A DNA stretch of 64,000 nucleotides from Wuchereria bancrofti. Lineage: Eukaryota; Nematoda; Chromadorea; Rhabditida; Onchocercidae. A program made the position numbers and the translations under genes. Below are positions 1 through 11,998 of this stretch, in pieces. Under the pieces are notes generated by a model. The model searched no databases. It saw only the letters and a program-made list of their open reading frames with translations, and was not told where the DNA came from. The stretch lies in the NCBI GenBank assembly GCA_005281725.1, contig SSBO01000008.1, forward strand, positions 4,946,011-5,010,010, in the 5' to 3' direction. The number at the start of each line of letters is the position of its first letter. The stretch's first letter is position 1.

Positions 1-239
1 AACCGGAAAATATCTCTGTTATGACTGGAAAAGATAATATGTTAAAATGAAAAGATTTATATTTTAAATTATGTTTTACTTCTTAAAAACTACGGTTCGA
101 TGTTAAAGAAACAGCATATTTGACATTAAGGAAGCGTAATTAAAGAAATGTAGCAGATTTACAGAAGATAGATTAAATGATGCTAACCAGCAGATAAATT
201 GCATTAATAACTTGATGACTGATATGATAAAAGTATAGA

Positions 240-1670
240 TTAGCTAATCAAAGCTGAAGATTCTTTCGCTTTACGATATTCTTCATCCACTTCTTTCAAC
301 TTGTATTTTATACTAGCTATTTCACAAATCAGCGGCAGTGCTTTGGTAACATCATGTCGAGCGGCTTTTGCGCATAATGGTTCCAGGATACCAAAGGGAC
401 GAAACTGACAACCTCCAACTGCTTTGTTCGATGCATCATTTGGTATCACAGAAAACACTCCATCTGAATTTATTTCAATCCTATAAATAAGCGAAACTGA
501 TATTAGCAACAAAAATTTATAGAAGGTAGAATTTAATGCTATATTTTTCACCCAATTCTGAATTGTTTGTTTTATAAATTTTTATTCACTCACTGTCAAT
601 AAACAATAAATCAATAAACAATAAATCACTTTACTATACTTCCCTAAAACGAAATTTTTGTAAATTATCAAAAATGTTATTTCTTTTGTGTGGTTTATAA
701 ATCAATACCGATACAACTGTGAGTTATGATTTTCTGAAAAACAGCCACAAATTTATTATCGAATTATGTCATTTAATTTAGTGGCTATTAAGATATTCGA
801 TGTTTCTTGCAGATTTATTATTCCTTTCTTAATATAGTTATGAAACACATCAAACATTTTAAATCGTTTATCGTTTCTTTTTGATGATTGTTTAAAAAAG
901 AATGATAAACCTGCTATGGAAACAATTTCATTAATTTAGTGGCTATTAAAATATTCCATTTCATTAAGCATATTTTCACGGACAAACGATACGAATTTAT
1001 ATATGAAAATTTTAAAACTTCATAAAATTTCTTAAGCATTTTCGTTTTTCACATCACTTTTGTTTAATAACTATATTAAACTGAAACTGACAAACAGTGA
1101 AACAGTTACCAAAGAAATGATTATCTCGAAACAAACCGAATAGTTGGCTCCAAATCGCGATTATCGATAAATGCCGCACTTGTTGCTGACAATCCTATAA
1201 CTGACCTAAAAATCACACATTTGAGAGAAATAACATTTATGAATAAGCAAGCAATACTGAAATTACCATATGAACTGTGCATTGTTGAAAACCTTACAAT
1301 ATTATTATCTCCATAGGCACAACTATAAGAGCTCATCTCAGGTACAACCAAAATTAAGATCAAACTTAAAGCATTTGAGATGATGTAAAATCATTCTTAC
1401 AGCGTCAATAAGTTCATTTATCACAGTTAAAAACTGGCGGGTCTCCGATCATTCAAATCGTTTTCTTGATTATCAATAAATCCATAACAAATGACCATAT
1501 GTTGCAATCAATATTAATAATTTGAAAGAAAGACTTTACTTGGTTTTAGATAGATTGAGACGGTAATTATCGAGAATTGTTTCCATCTCTCTATTCAGTG
1601 CTAGAAATTCCGATGCTAATTGAAATTTACGGATTGCCAAATCATTCAAAATTCTTTCTATTTCCTTCAT
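240..1670 (-). CDS. V-ATPase assembly factor CCDC115/Vma22-like
   Basis: Three exons (1540-1670, 1137-1205, 240-480) join in phase to a 146-residue protein. The first 43 residues read as a coiled coil starting MKEIERILNDLAIRKFQLA. A middle segment contains KSVIGLS and DLEPTIRIEI. The C-terminal part has RPFGILEP followed by a second helical stretch ending at TAA. This order (N-terminal coiled coil, a KSVG-like segment, an EPxV/I strand, a WFGIL.P-like motif, a C-terminal coiled coil) matches my knowledge of CCDC115/Vma22. That family helps assemble the V0 sector of the vacuolar ATPase at the ER/Golgi. The protein is somewhat shorter than the human one. The start is the only ATG that opens the coiled coil. 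BPNT2 lies upstream on the same strand, 1.7 kb away. Family assignment comes from motif recall and has not been tested by a search. Confidence 0.68.
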
Positions 1671-3361
1671 TTCACTTCAACTGAAAAAGAAATATGTCCC
1701 ACATAAAAAAGCAATTTTATAATAAAAATTTCATTCATGACTGAATTCCGAAACTAAAAATGACTACACGTTTTTTAAAGTAATTTTGAAAAATCATGAA
1801 AAAGTGAGAACTGTATTATTAATCAATTATGAGATAATTATGCGTCGTTGACTAATATTAGTCGACGTATTTGCGCAAATTCTGAAGCGATAATATTATA
1901 AATACAATAAATTAGAAACATGCTTTCATTATGTATGGTTAAACATGCATGCAAAACATTTGTTGCAGAATGAATCAATATTCTCAGGAATTCGTAATTA
2001 AAATGTTTATTGCAGTTTACAGTATTATATAGTTTTGCAATGCTTATTTAACAATAATTTTGTTTTGCCAGATACATAGGAATTATAAATAATAAGACTA
2101 ATTAATTAAATTGAATCAATTAGCTATTGCAACGATGAACAACGAACAAAGAAAATAGAAATCTATCGTATGGAAACGATAGACAGTCTAAACTAAAAAT
2201 TATATCATGACTTTATTTTTGGGAGAGATATATGTAAAATATAATCTAACATAACGTCAAAGCAACCGGCAACATAAATTACACTGGATAATTTCAGGAG
2301 GATGATCAAGTGGTTTTCCAAGTATAGATAATAAAAAGTGGAAAAAGAAAATTGTAAAACATTGCTTGCAACAAAAAAGAAATTATCTAACGACAAATGA
2401 AAGTTGTCAAAGATACAAAGAAACATTATAAACATAGATGTTCAAGTAAGCAAGAAAAATCTAATCCAATTTTTCAAAAATTTACAAGCATACAAGTTCC
2501 CTTCCTGAAAACTGCGACCAATTTATTAGGAGCTAAAGTTAAAAAATAAGGAAAAGTAAACAAATTTAGTATTAAATAAGGAAAAGCAAAAAATAAAGCA
2601 AGCAAAATTTGAAATGCAGCTACCCTGTACAATTTTACAATAACTTTCCGGTCAGAAATGGTATGAAGGATGAAAGCCAAACAAATCATAATTATGCATT
2701 AGCGATATCGAACAACTAAATGTCAAATGTGAAATTCCTTTTTTGTTTGTATATTAAAAATATTATCCATCAGTATCATGATTGAAGGGTAGAATCAAAA
2801 GAATGCATTCAACGAATTTGAATGAATGGGTTGAAAATTTTTAATTCATTCAAATTTCAACCAGTGTAACTGTTAGTCCAAAAAAATTGTATGCCAATAT
2901 TTGCATATTGTCTCAGCACTGTTCTATCTACTTCTCTTTTAACTTTCTTGTGCCAAGAGACACTGGTGTGAAAAATTAAAATATTTGGAAATAAGTTATG
3001 TATGTAACAATTCCAAACCTCACAGCTTCCATCAGAATAAAGCACAACGCATTACTTCAGATGAACAATTCTATGGAGTAAACAGTAGTTTGAAATTAAT
3101 AAGTTAGAAGTTCAAAGTTTCAAAAAGAAGATCAAGAAATTAAGAAAAAAATGAGATACTTCAAAAGCCAAATATTTGAGCATACATTTATGGCATACCA
3201 GAAGAGAATAAGACAAAAGATGCCTTAATAATAGCGTAGTTCTCTAAATTAAAACCATTTAACAACAAAAGTGATAAAAAAGTCCTAAAAAGATGAGGTA
3301 TTCTAAAACTTAGAAAACTTGAAACATTGTTTTGAATTTTCTAGATTTAACTGATAGAGTT
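1671..3361. other. Intergenic, no gene supported
   Basis: AT-rich sequence between the CCDC115-like and BPNT2-like genes, both on the minus strand. Short open frames occur (for example 2205-2689 minus), but they are lysine/phenylalanine/leucine-rich, lack flanking splice signals in phase and resemble nothing known. Nothing else is seen. Confidence 0.6.
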
Positions 3362-5945
3362 CTATTCTTTAATCGAAGTGCTGTTCAAATGTTGTCGCAA
3401 CTGTTGAAAATAAGTGAAAGGATACTGTGCAGCAGCTATTAAACCATTTCGTAAGACATAATCATCATTTGGATAGTAACTCAACATATCACCATTGAAA
3501 TCAAGCATTAAACCACCAATTGATCGAAGCAAAGCATCACCGGCGCAGGTATCCCACTTTTTAATGGCAGTCTTGTGTATATATAACTCTAAAAATTGAA
3601 ATAAGAGTGGCTTACTAGGTAGGAAGTCTTAAAAAGCTTTGGGAAGGCACGGAAAGTTTAGGCCTTAAAACGGCATCGCAATTTCATACATTTTCTTAAA
3701 GTTATGAAAGATATCAACAACAGTACAACTAAATAAAAATCAGGAGAGTTAAATGTTAAATGGGAATTCCTTGATTTCTTGCCATACAAATGAACCTTAC
3801 CTCCAGTGCCATTCAACAACCTCAATGATTTGTAGCCAGAACCACCAGCTGCTTCAACAGTAAATTTGGAAAAGAAAGCATTCAGTGCCACATCTCTTAC
3901 ATTGCCAGCATGTGATCTGAAAAAGGAACCATTATTAAATGAATCAGATATTTTTTCTTTTCGAATCCTTTTACTCTTGTGAAACTCGAACAATCAGAAG
4001 TTGTCTGCAGTTATACTACCAAAATTTCCTTCTTTGCTTTGTCTTTTAAAAAAGAAAAAATTCCAAAACACACAGAAAGAAAACAGTTTCATGGAAACAC
4101 TGTCACCAGAAATATTATTTCTATGTCCAATACAAATGCTAATGACAGTACCGGAATTTTAAAGTTTTTGTCATTCTACTACGACCAACTAAATGTATTA
4201 TTATTGGTCAAGAACGGTCATTACCTTTCCCACTCATAAAATTCCATGATTTATTTAAATAAATGAAAGCGAATTCTCCAAGAATCCCGAAAATACAACA
4301 CCTTAAAAGAGTAATTACCTGGAAACCATTATCAATTTCGAATTGTTCTTCAAAATCATACGATCCCATTTATCGCCATTTCCTTTCAGGACCCCAAATT
4401 CATTTAAACCATAAACTGAGAAATAAGAACTTATAAATTTGAAATGCGTTGATGACATAAGAAACAAATGAACGAAGATTGAAAATATCACTGATTACTT
4501 CTGAATTACTCCATTCTGTAATCTAAACGATTGACGACCAAATTGCAGTTTGCTTTAAATAATTTCAGCATAGCAAAAAAATAAAAAAAAAAGGAAAGAA
4601 AACCTTTTTCACCAGTGAACGGTCTATAGATGACACCAAAGATAGGTGTGCCATCCAATGCTATACAAACCATCACAGAAACATATTCAAACAGACCTTC
4701 TAGAAATATAAACAATGCTGCCATAAATTTGCATGTATGCCTTATATAAACAAGGAAGATAAAAAAAAAGAAAACTAATGAGTTCTGAGATATAAAATAT
4801 AAGCATAATTAAAATCCCATGCATTCTTTTAATCGAAGAAAGCAATGGGCGAACATCAGTAAGTAATGAAAAGATATTTGAACCGTAAATTTTCATTCCT
4901 AAAATTTTAGACAGAAAAAGAGTTAGAAATTCTTGCATTTATTTAAATAATTATGCAAGTTAGATCCAAAATGTTACCTGCAAACTCTTGCGTTGCATCC
5001 AATGGATCAACCCAAACAGTTAACTTTGATAACAAATATTTTCTTGATGGAAATAAATCAACGATAGTTTTCACATCTGCATAAAGTTCCTGCTGCTGTG
5101 GCATATATTTTTCATAATCCAATGCATTCAGCTTTTCTTCTTTTTCTTCAGAAATGATCTGAATTCATATCCTGCACTTCACTATGCTTTTTAAAAGTAT
5201 AAAAGTTAAATACAATAAAAAAAAAAATCTGCTATATTTGGAATCTGAAATCTGAAAGTTCGTTCAAAAATTGAAAATTCTGGAGTATAAACAAATCTAT
5301 TACCCAAATAAATGAATCTTTTCTCGGTCTCCAATAATTTGAAAGAAACGAATACAATCTACCCTTAAACCTGGATATCTTTTCAGGACGTTGATTATAA
5401 GTTGATTTGACAGCAAATCAGCTCTCGTCAAAAGTTCCGGTTTGCCAACATCGGTTTCAGCTTTTTTAAAAGCATTCAACTTTTTCCCATCATTAACATC
5501 TAGGATAGCACGACCACCTAGTTCTGTAGCCAGAAGCACATAGCTGTAAACGAATTTTTTTTAAATACGATATTAAATATTAAAAAAATTAAATAAGATA
5601 TGCCAGCAACCCGGGATCTTTTCTTTCTCCGTAAGATTTATCTGATTATTATCATTTCATCCTCAACTCAAAAAGAGTTGCAAAGACTACAGTTTCAGAA
5701 TGGTTACATAAAGTGTAAGAATTACGACCTTAGTAAAAAAAAAAACTTGAATATTTAATAGATTCTAACTCAATTCCTCTAATTTAATTTAAAAAATGAA
5801 CCATTAATAACCTTAACAAATCATGCAGCTCAATGACAACATCCGGAAAATGTTCCTCTTTTTCCCAAATAAGATATCCCAGGTAGAGGAAGAATATTAT
5901 GATGGTAAGTGTAGCAAAATTTGCAGGTTTCGGCCGGATATACAT
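3362..5945 (-). CDS. BPNT2: Golgi 3'-phosphoadenosine 5'-phosphate phosphatase, BPNT2/IMPAD1-like
   Basis: Seven exons (5812-5945, 5363-5543, 4978-5158, 4604-4699, 4319-4415, 3801-3916, 3362-3588) close in phase to 343 residues; human BPNT2 is about 359. Residues 10-27 form a signal anchor (FATLTIIIFFLYLGYLIW), as expected for the Golgi-resident member. The inositol-monophosphatase fold motifs are intact: ISEE at 107-110, DPLDATQE at 156-163 and WDTCAGDA at 280-287. These are the metal and substrate ligands of this Mg2+-dependent, Li+-sensitive superfamily. The known role of the family is hydrolysis of 3'-phosphoadenosine 5'-phosphate left by sulfotransferases in the Golgi lumen. The start ATG has an in-frame stop a few codons upstream. 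The signal anchor separates it from cytosolic BPNT1 and IMPA. Confidence 0.93.
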
Positions 5946-7139
5946 TCCAATTACCGGCTTAATGCTAGAAATGGAAATTCATTGCTTCAGTTTTCGAATT
6001 TCTAGCAATTAGTTGGATCCATTCTTTCTTAATCGAAGATATAAACAAAGATTTCGTCTCTAAAGTAAGCATTAATATTATTATCAAATTCATCATAGGA
6101 AGACTTCGAACACGTGCGTATATAACATTCTAAACTGCAAAACTGGCACCACTGCTAAAAACTAAGATATTTAAAACTGTGTTTAACAATTCAGTAAGCT
6201 AATACTTTTACTGCTAATTTAATCTGAGTTTAAATTAAATCACTTCAAATTACGATCCTAATTTAAAGTGACAATACTAATATTTTAACCTTACAATTCC
6301 TACTGATAACTTTACATTCAAAATTTCCTTATTACCAGAACTGCAGAAAAATTTAAAATAATATTTTAACTTCTAAAAATCTAAGGAAGAAAAGAATATT
6401 TCGCAAAGACAAAAAGTAACATTTCTAGAATCTCGAGAAAATTCGACATCAAGAAGAGAATCAGTCCAATATTAATGCTATAGCATTAAATTGGAATTGG
6501 AATTGAAATGTAATTTAATCATACCATTTGTAATTAAAATTACTAAGGTCATAAAACCATAGCAAAAAATTACATTTAAAACTATAATTAAAATTACTAA
6601 GGTCAAATAACCATCCCAAAGATTTAAACATAAAAATAAATACCATCCCATCCCTTTATTGATAGTATGCACCGCAAAACTAAGCTAGTTCGTTAGTGCA
6701 ATCAATACTAATTAGTCAAAGTAGCCAAAATATCTAAAAGTGAAATTATTTATTGCTTCTTATATTAGATTGGTTTATTTAGATCGAATATATTCTATTC
6801 TGATTGATTAGAACTAGCCAAGAATGCATTACTATCCCGAAAAGAGGGAAATTCGGAAAACTGTATGCAATCATTAATTCGGAAGGCCATATACAATCGT
6901 TAGCTTTATTATTACATGCCGGATAGAGAGAAATTCGGAATAACTGTTTGCAACCGCTATGCTTATAATTTTAACTAATGTATACGCCACCTGTACTGCG
7001 TACAACAATTTCAGGTAAATAAATGATATAAAAGGAAGATGTAACAATGTTATTTTCATTTTCTACTCTTTTTTAGCTGAAGTGTAGCTTTTTTTTATTG
7101 GGCAAATTTGACGGTGGTGAAAAGACTTTTTTACCCATA
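5946..7139. other. Intergenic, no gene supported
   Basis: AT-rich spacer between the divergent BPNT2-like and secreted-repeat genes. It holds a short exact direct repeat (listed separately) and two diverged copies of a GAAATTCGGAA-like segment around 6845-6950. No reading frame with coding character or splice support was seen. Confidence 0.55.
6531..6605. repeat. 21-bp exact direct repeat, two copies
   Basis: The 21-bp unit beginning TAATTAAAATTACTAAGG occurs at 6531-6551 and again at 6585-6605, a 54-bp period, with looser similarity in the sequence between (CATAAAACCAT and AAATAACCAT follow the copies). It is probably a small degenerate tandem duplication. Confidence 0.75.
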
Positions 7140-10100
7140 ATGTTGCCAAAATTACTAATCTTACTTGGTTTAATTAGTATTATTGGTATGTGTTTAAAAT
7201 ATGAAAATTTGAATTGAAAAAAAAAGAATTATTTTCACTGTGATGTTAATTAGCTTAAAAATGTTTCTTTTTTTGTATACAAAAATTTCTAGACAGTCAA
7301 ATAATCAATTAATTTTTTCTTTTCGGTAGAAATTTGAGATGAAGATGAAGCCAATAAATGGTTTCACAGCACAATTTGCGTACTTCTTGATGTGTAGTAA
7401 AATTCATTAGATACTCAGATAATTTGTTTAGTATAGATTTTTTTCTAAATAATGATACTGTTGCTTACCGGATCCGGTCTTGCATAGCTTCAATGACGAA
7501 AAAATTTACTTATGTTAAAAGATATGTTCATTACTTCCATTCTTTTAGCTATTTAGCCTTCGTAAACCTACCGAAAGTGTACATTCCACACCATGCTATA
7601 AATAATTTGCTATTATGCAAATTATAATTTTTGCTAATATTTTAAACATATGTAATTGCACATATTTTAAAAATATGTGACTCGCTTTCCTTAAATGTAA
7701 ACTACTGATAGAACAAAATTTTTTACTATCACTTTCACCTTTAAGGTAACATTTGTTCCAAAAGGCAAAAAAAAAACAAATTAATGAACAAATTATCCAA
7801 TTATTTCTTAAAAAGATCAAAAATTTCCTAGAAATACTATATCACATACCCGTCTTTTCCTTTTCGTACTTGTCCTTCAATATTGTATATTTTTCTCAAA
7901 AATTAGATAAACTAACTAATAAAACAATTCTCTCCATTTTCTATTTATTAACAACGAATAAACAGAAAATTTATTAGCTATTATTTCTGATTCTAGATTC
8001 GATAAGTCAAAAAAAGCACTAAGAATATCATAGAAAGGAAGGAAATTTTGCTTGTAAATCGAAATAGATCAAAAATTTGTACACTTACGATAGAATTTGT
8101 TTATATTTAGACAGAATTGATAACCAGTATGGCAAATTTATCGTTCAAGGAAAAAATGATTCACCAGCGCATTTCATCCCTGTGAGCGCAATTAGTCAGA
8201 AAAATGAGAATGATGAGAAATATGTGAAATCCTTCATCCAAAAATTGCCAGCAATGTTGGCTCTTGGTGAGAACCAAGCTGTAAACAGACAAACCAATCC
8301 GGAAAATGCAACCAGAACGGAAATATATGACCCATCTAATTTGCGAAATATATTCAAGGCAGTATCACTATTGGCATACTTACACTCAATGTCACTAGCT
8401 AATCGCTCTCAAACAAACATACGAGAACACGATGAAGGTTACAATAAAGAAAACGGATTGATAGATATTAGAAATGAAATTGCAAAATTTCAGAAGCAAA
8501 ATAATATCATGAATGATCAGCATAATAACACTAAAAAACGGCATTTAAATGCGGAAAATATTTCGGAAATCGATAATTTCACTTTGGAATTAAAAAAATT
8601 GATTGAAGAAACCAGTGACGCTGTTCGTCGAAATCCAAGATACAGTCATCTAATCGATCCACTTTCTCTGACGTACGCACAAAATGAATTCGAAGCTGAG
8701 ATGAATTCTAATCTCAGAGATGAAATTAAAAAAGCGCTGAAAACAAATGAAACGATGGATGTAGGAAATTCTTCTGAATTCGATAATAATTCAGATTTCA
8801 GAAGAGCACAAAAATCAATGATTAAGAGTAGACAAGGAAGAGAAGCAGAAGTTATAAAAAAGAAGACTGTTATGAAGACAACACTAAACACAACAGTGGA
8901 CGGCGCAAATATTAAAGGACAGTTAACTGGAAATTTTACAAATGAAACGATGAGTATAATAAATTATTTCGTTAATGGTACATATGTCAGAAAAGTAATA
9001 AAGAAGAAAAAGAAAATTATAGAAGAAAAACAACCAGTAATTACAGGGAAGAAGGTGACTGCAATGAACAAACAGCCAGATTCATTAAGCATATCAACAA
9101 AAGATGACAACCTTGCAACAAACATACCTGATGAACAAAAAATAACTGAAAATATTATAGATGAAACGACAAGTGCAGGAAATCATTCTGAATTCTCCAG
9201 TGGCTCATATATCAGACGAGTCGTAAAGACAAAAAGAATTGATTCTGATCAATCAGACAATGATGTTGGTCCGGAAAGGAAAGATACGACTGACAAGAAA
9301 TCGGATTTGAAAATACAAGAATCTCAAATCGAAGCCGATTACAGTGATAACGATGATGTAATTGATGACCCTGCTGATCAGAATGATATTAGAGAAGTAT
9401 CAATTCTATCAAATGGCCGGAAAGAAAAGATTATTTATGCATCAAAACCTGTTGAACAAGAAGAGGAATCAGAAATATCTGAATCTGATCTTCAGCAGAA
9501 TGTTCTAAACACAGATTTCAAGAAAGCGAAATGTATGATTTTTAAATTTAATAAGCAAAGATAAGCTTAAAAAGGCAAAACAGAAAACTGGAAAATTGTC
9601 TTAAAAAAATTCTCGCTTATTATGGTTATCCTAAAGATTGGCTCGAATGAGAAGGTTTGATTTAGGATAAGCATAAAGTAATTGAAATTATTAATGGATC
9701 ATTTCTAACGATCATCAGAGTTTTCACATTAAGGAGATATAATATTTAACACAAAATTTTTTTTTCAGCTTCGGGTGAAGCTAATGAGTATGATGAGGAC
9801 AACCCCGTGGTTGGTTGAAAATTTTTATTCTTCGATTTAAATTTATCCTAATTGATTAACTATAAAACTATAAAAGCTTCACATAAATGATATAAAATTA
9901 ATAATAATAACTAATAATGGTAATAATAGTAATGACAATAATAACAACAGTAATAATAATTAATAAATAAATAACGATAATAATGACAATAGAAATAACA
10001 ATGATAATGATGATGATAACAATAGTAATAAGCGAATAATAATAAGGTTACAGAAACAGTTGATTATAAATAAAAACAGTAAAAACGACCAAAACCAGTC

Positions 10101-10286
10101 CACAAATATTGATTAATTAAAATATTCTATAAATAATCAAGATTTTTTCATCGAACTGGAAATTTTCAGGAGTTCAAAAAGATAATAATTGATATTACCC
10201 CATCGACAAAAGCAGTTGGTGTACTATCCAGCTTTCATCCCATCCTGATTTTTCTATCGTTGAAAGGCTTGCTGGCATCACTCTAA
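7140..10286 (+). CDS. Unrecognised secreted, charged, repeat-containing protein
   Basis: Proposed exons are 7140-7185, 8111-9532, 9769-9809 and 10170-10286 (541 residues). Exon 1 encodes a signal peptide, MLPKLLILLGLISII. The long second exon is rich in Lys, Asp, Glu, Asn and Ser with several N-glycosylation sequons. It holds three degenerate repeats encoded near 8745-8820, 8941-9003 and 9161-9231, each (N/D)ET(M/T) followed by an aromatic turn and R(R/K)xxK. Exon 4 ends in a hydrophobic tail (GVLSSFHPILIFLSLKGL) that could be a GPI-attachment signal. Phase closes at each junction. The last two exons are weaker: the uninterrupted frame could instead stop at 9564, and an alternative donor at 9814 gives a stop near 10190. 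I do not recognise the family. It may be a lineage-specific nematode surface or secreted protein. Confidence 0.6.
9895..10075. repeat. Degenerate AAT/AAC microsatellite
   Basis: Irregular AATAAT, AACAAT and GATAAT triplets run through the proposed last intron of the secreted-repeat gene. They are a low-complexity array related to the longer one at 10326-10735. Confidence 0.85.
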
Positions 10287-10481
10287 TGAAATACTAATAT
10301 GAAAGAAGAAACTGACAACTGATAATAAGGATAAAAATAACAGTAATAAAAATAATTGTAATAATAACAGTAACAAAGAATATTTTAACAACAGTGATAA
10401 TAACAGAAACAACAGTAACAATAATAATATAATAATGATAATAGTAACAATAAATAGTAGTAATAATGATAATGATAATGA

Positions 10482-10522
<41 letters not shown>

Positions 10523-10576
10523 GTAGTAATAGTGAGAATAATAATAATACTAATAGTAACAATAATAATAACAATA

Positions 10577-10618
<42 letters not shown>

Positions 10619-11998
10619 TTAGTAATAATAATAACTAATAATAATAATAATAATAATAATAATAAGTAATGATGATAATAACAATAATAATAATAAAAAT
10701 GATAATAATAGTATTAATACTGAAAGCTAAATGTAAATAAATGATTTAAAACAAAAATTTATTTGCCAATTTCATGAAATGTCACAATTTCAGAAGCATA
10801 CCTATTTTATTACAATTTGTGAAAAATATAAGAGAGAATACGATGTAAATTTCAGAAAACGTAACATATATTCCAAAAATCCATCATGAATTCTTACAAT
10901 TTTTTTGTATCTTATTTTAATCAAATTAATTATCTTAAGATTGAATAGTTTTATTTCCAAACGAATGTTATAAAAAAATGAAAAGAGTGACAAATAGTAG
11001 GGTTAAAAAGTGATAAGTGGAAGTTGGAGAAGTGACAAAGAATAAGAAGGAGAAATAATAAATAATACGATTTCAACATTATTACAAATTTCGTCACTAA
11101 TCTTTCATTTTTTTTTTGTCACTAATCTTTCGTTTTCCTACAAAGCTAAAAATTTCATCATATAAGTAAAGTATCATATAAAATGCATTGTATAAGTAAA
11201 TGTCATATGATAATGAATAGCATCATACTATCACCACACGTTATCACACATCAGACACAGACATTAAGACGTGTAGGTCTACAATGCAATAGAATTTCGT
11301 AAAATTTCGGAACACTTCAGTTCATATACTTATTTACTGTATATATATGTACATATTCCAATTAGGGTCAAAGGTTAGAGGTATACTTATTCAAACCTAG
11401 TGTGACATAAGCATGATAACCAGGAATGATAACTTGTACCACAATGTACTACAGACATTGGCTCAGCGCCAATGCTCTAGAAGGATGACAATATTCTCGG
11501 TAAGCGCACCCGCGGTTAGAATAGCTATATTCCTGCACAACAGGCATAATATCGTTTTGACTTATTACATCGGAAAAAACAGGAAACTAAATCTCATCTT
11601 TTGACATTCGAAAATTTTGATGCAAATTTTTATATTAAAAAAAAAATGATTTTAGATATGTATTTTTAGATATATAATATGCATAATTTCATGTTAATTT
11701 ATTATTTGAATGATTTAGGTTTACTTATTATATGTCTTTTGTTCCCACTGATTTTAAATAATACTTAACCATCAGTGCAGTCTGTTCACGTTTCTGGACT
11801 ATTAGCCGCTTATTATTTACTTTTCCATCATAGCTTAATATATTCTAATCATTATATTCTGTATGTTCTTAATATATTCCAATCATTGGTTGGAAATGAT
11901 GATTTGTTTGATATGATTTTGTGATTTAGAAATGATACGATTTATTTACCATATTCTTTGTAAATTTTCACCCAATACTTACTTTTTTCCCAGCAATT
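10287..11998. other. Intergenic with microsatellite
   Basis: Downstream of the secreted-repeat gene. It starts with the AAT/AAC array and continues as plain AT-rich DNA with no supported gene. Poly-asparagine and poly-leucine open frames here are readings of the microsatellite. Confidence 0.6.
10326..10735. repeat. AAT/AAC trinucleotide microsatellite
   Basis: About 400 bp of near-continuous AAT triplets with AAC, GAT and AGT variants, the purest AAT runs being near 10486-10520 and 10585-10665. The same triplet composition appears in the preceding intron, which suggests expansion from one source. Confidence 0.92.

Noticed and set aside
8646..8891. Minus-strand frame inside the secreted-repeat exon
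   Set aside because: It is an antisense shadow of a long biased coding exon.
10278..10669. Poly-leucine, poly-asparagine and poly-isoleucine open frames
   Set aside because: They are readings of the AAT/AAC microsatellite, with no splice context or non-repeat sequence.
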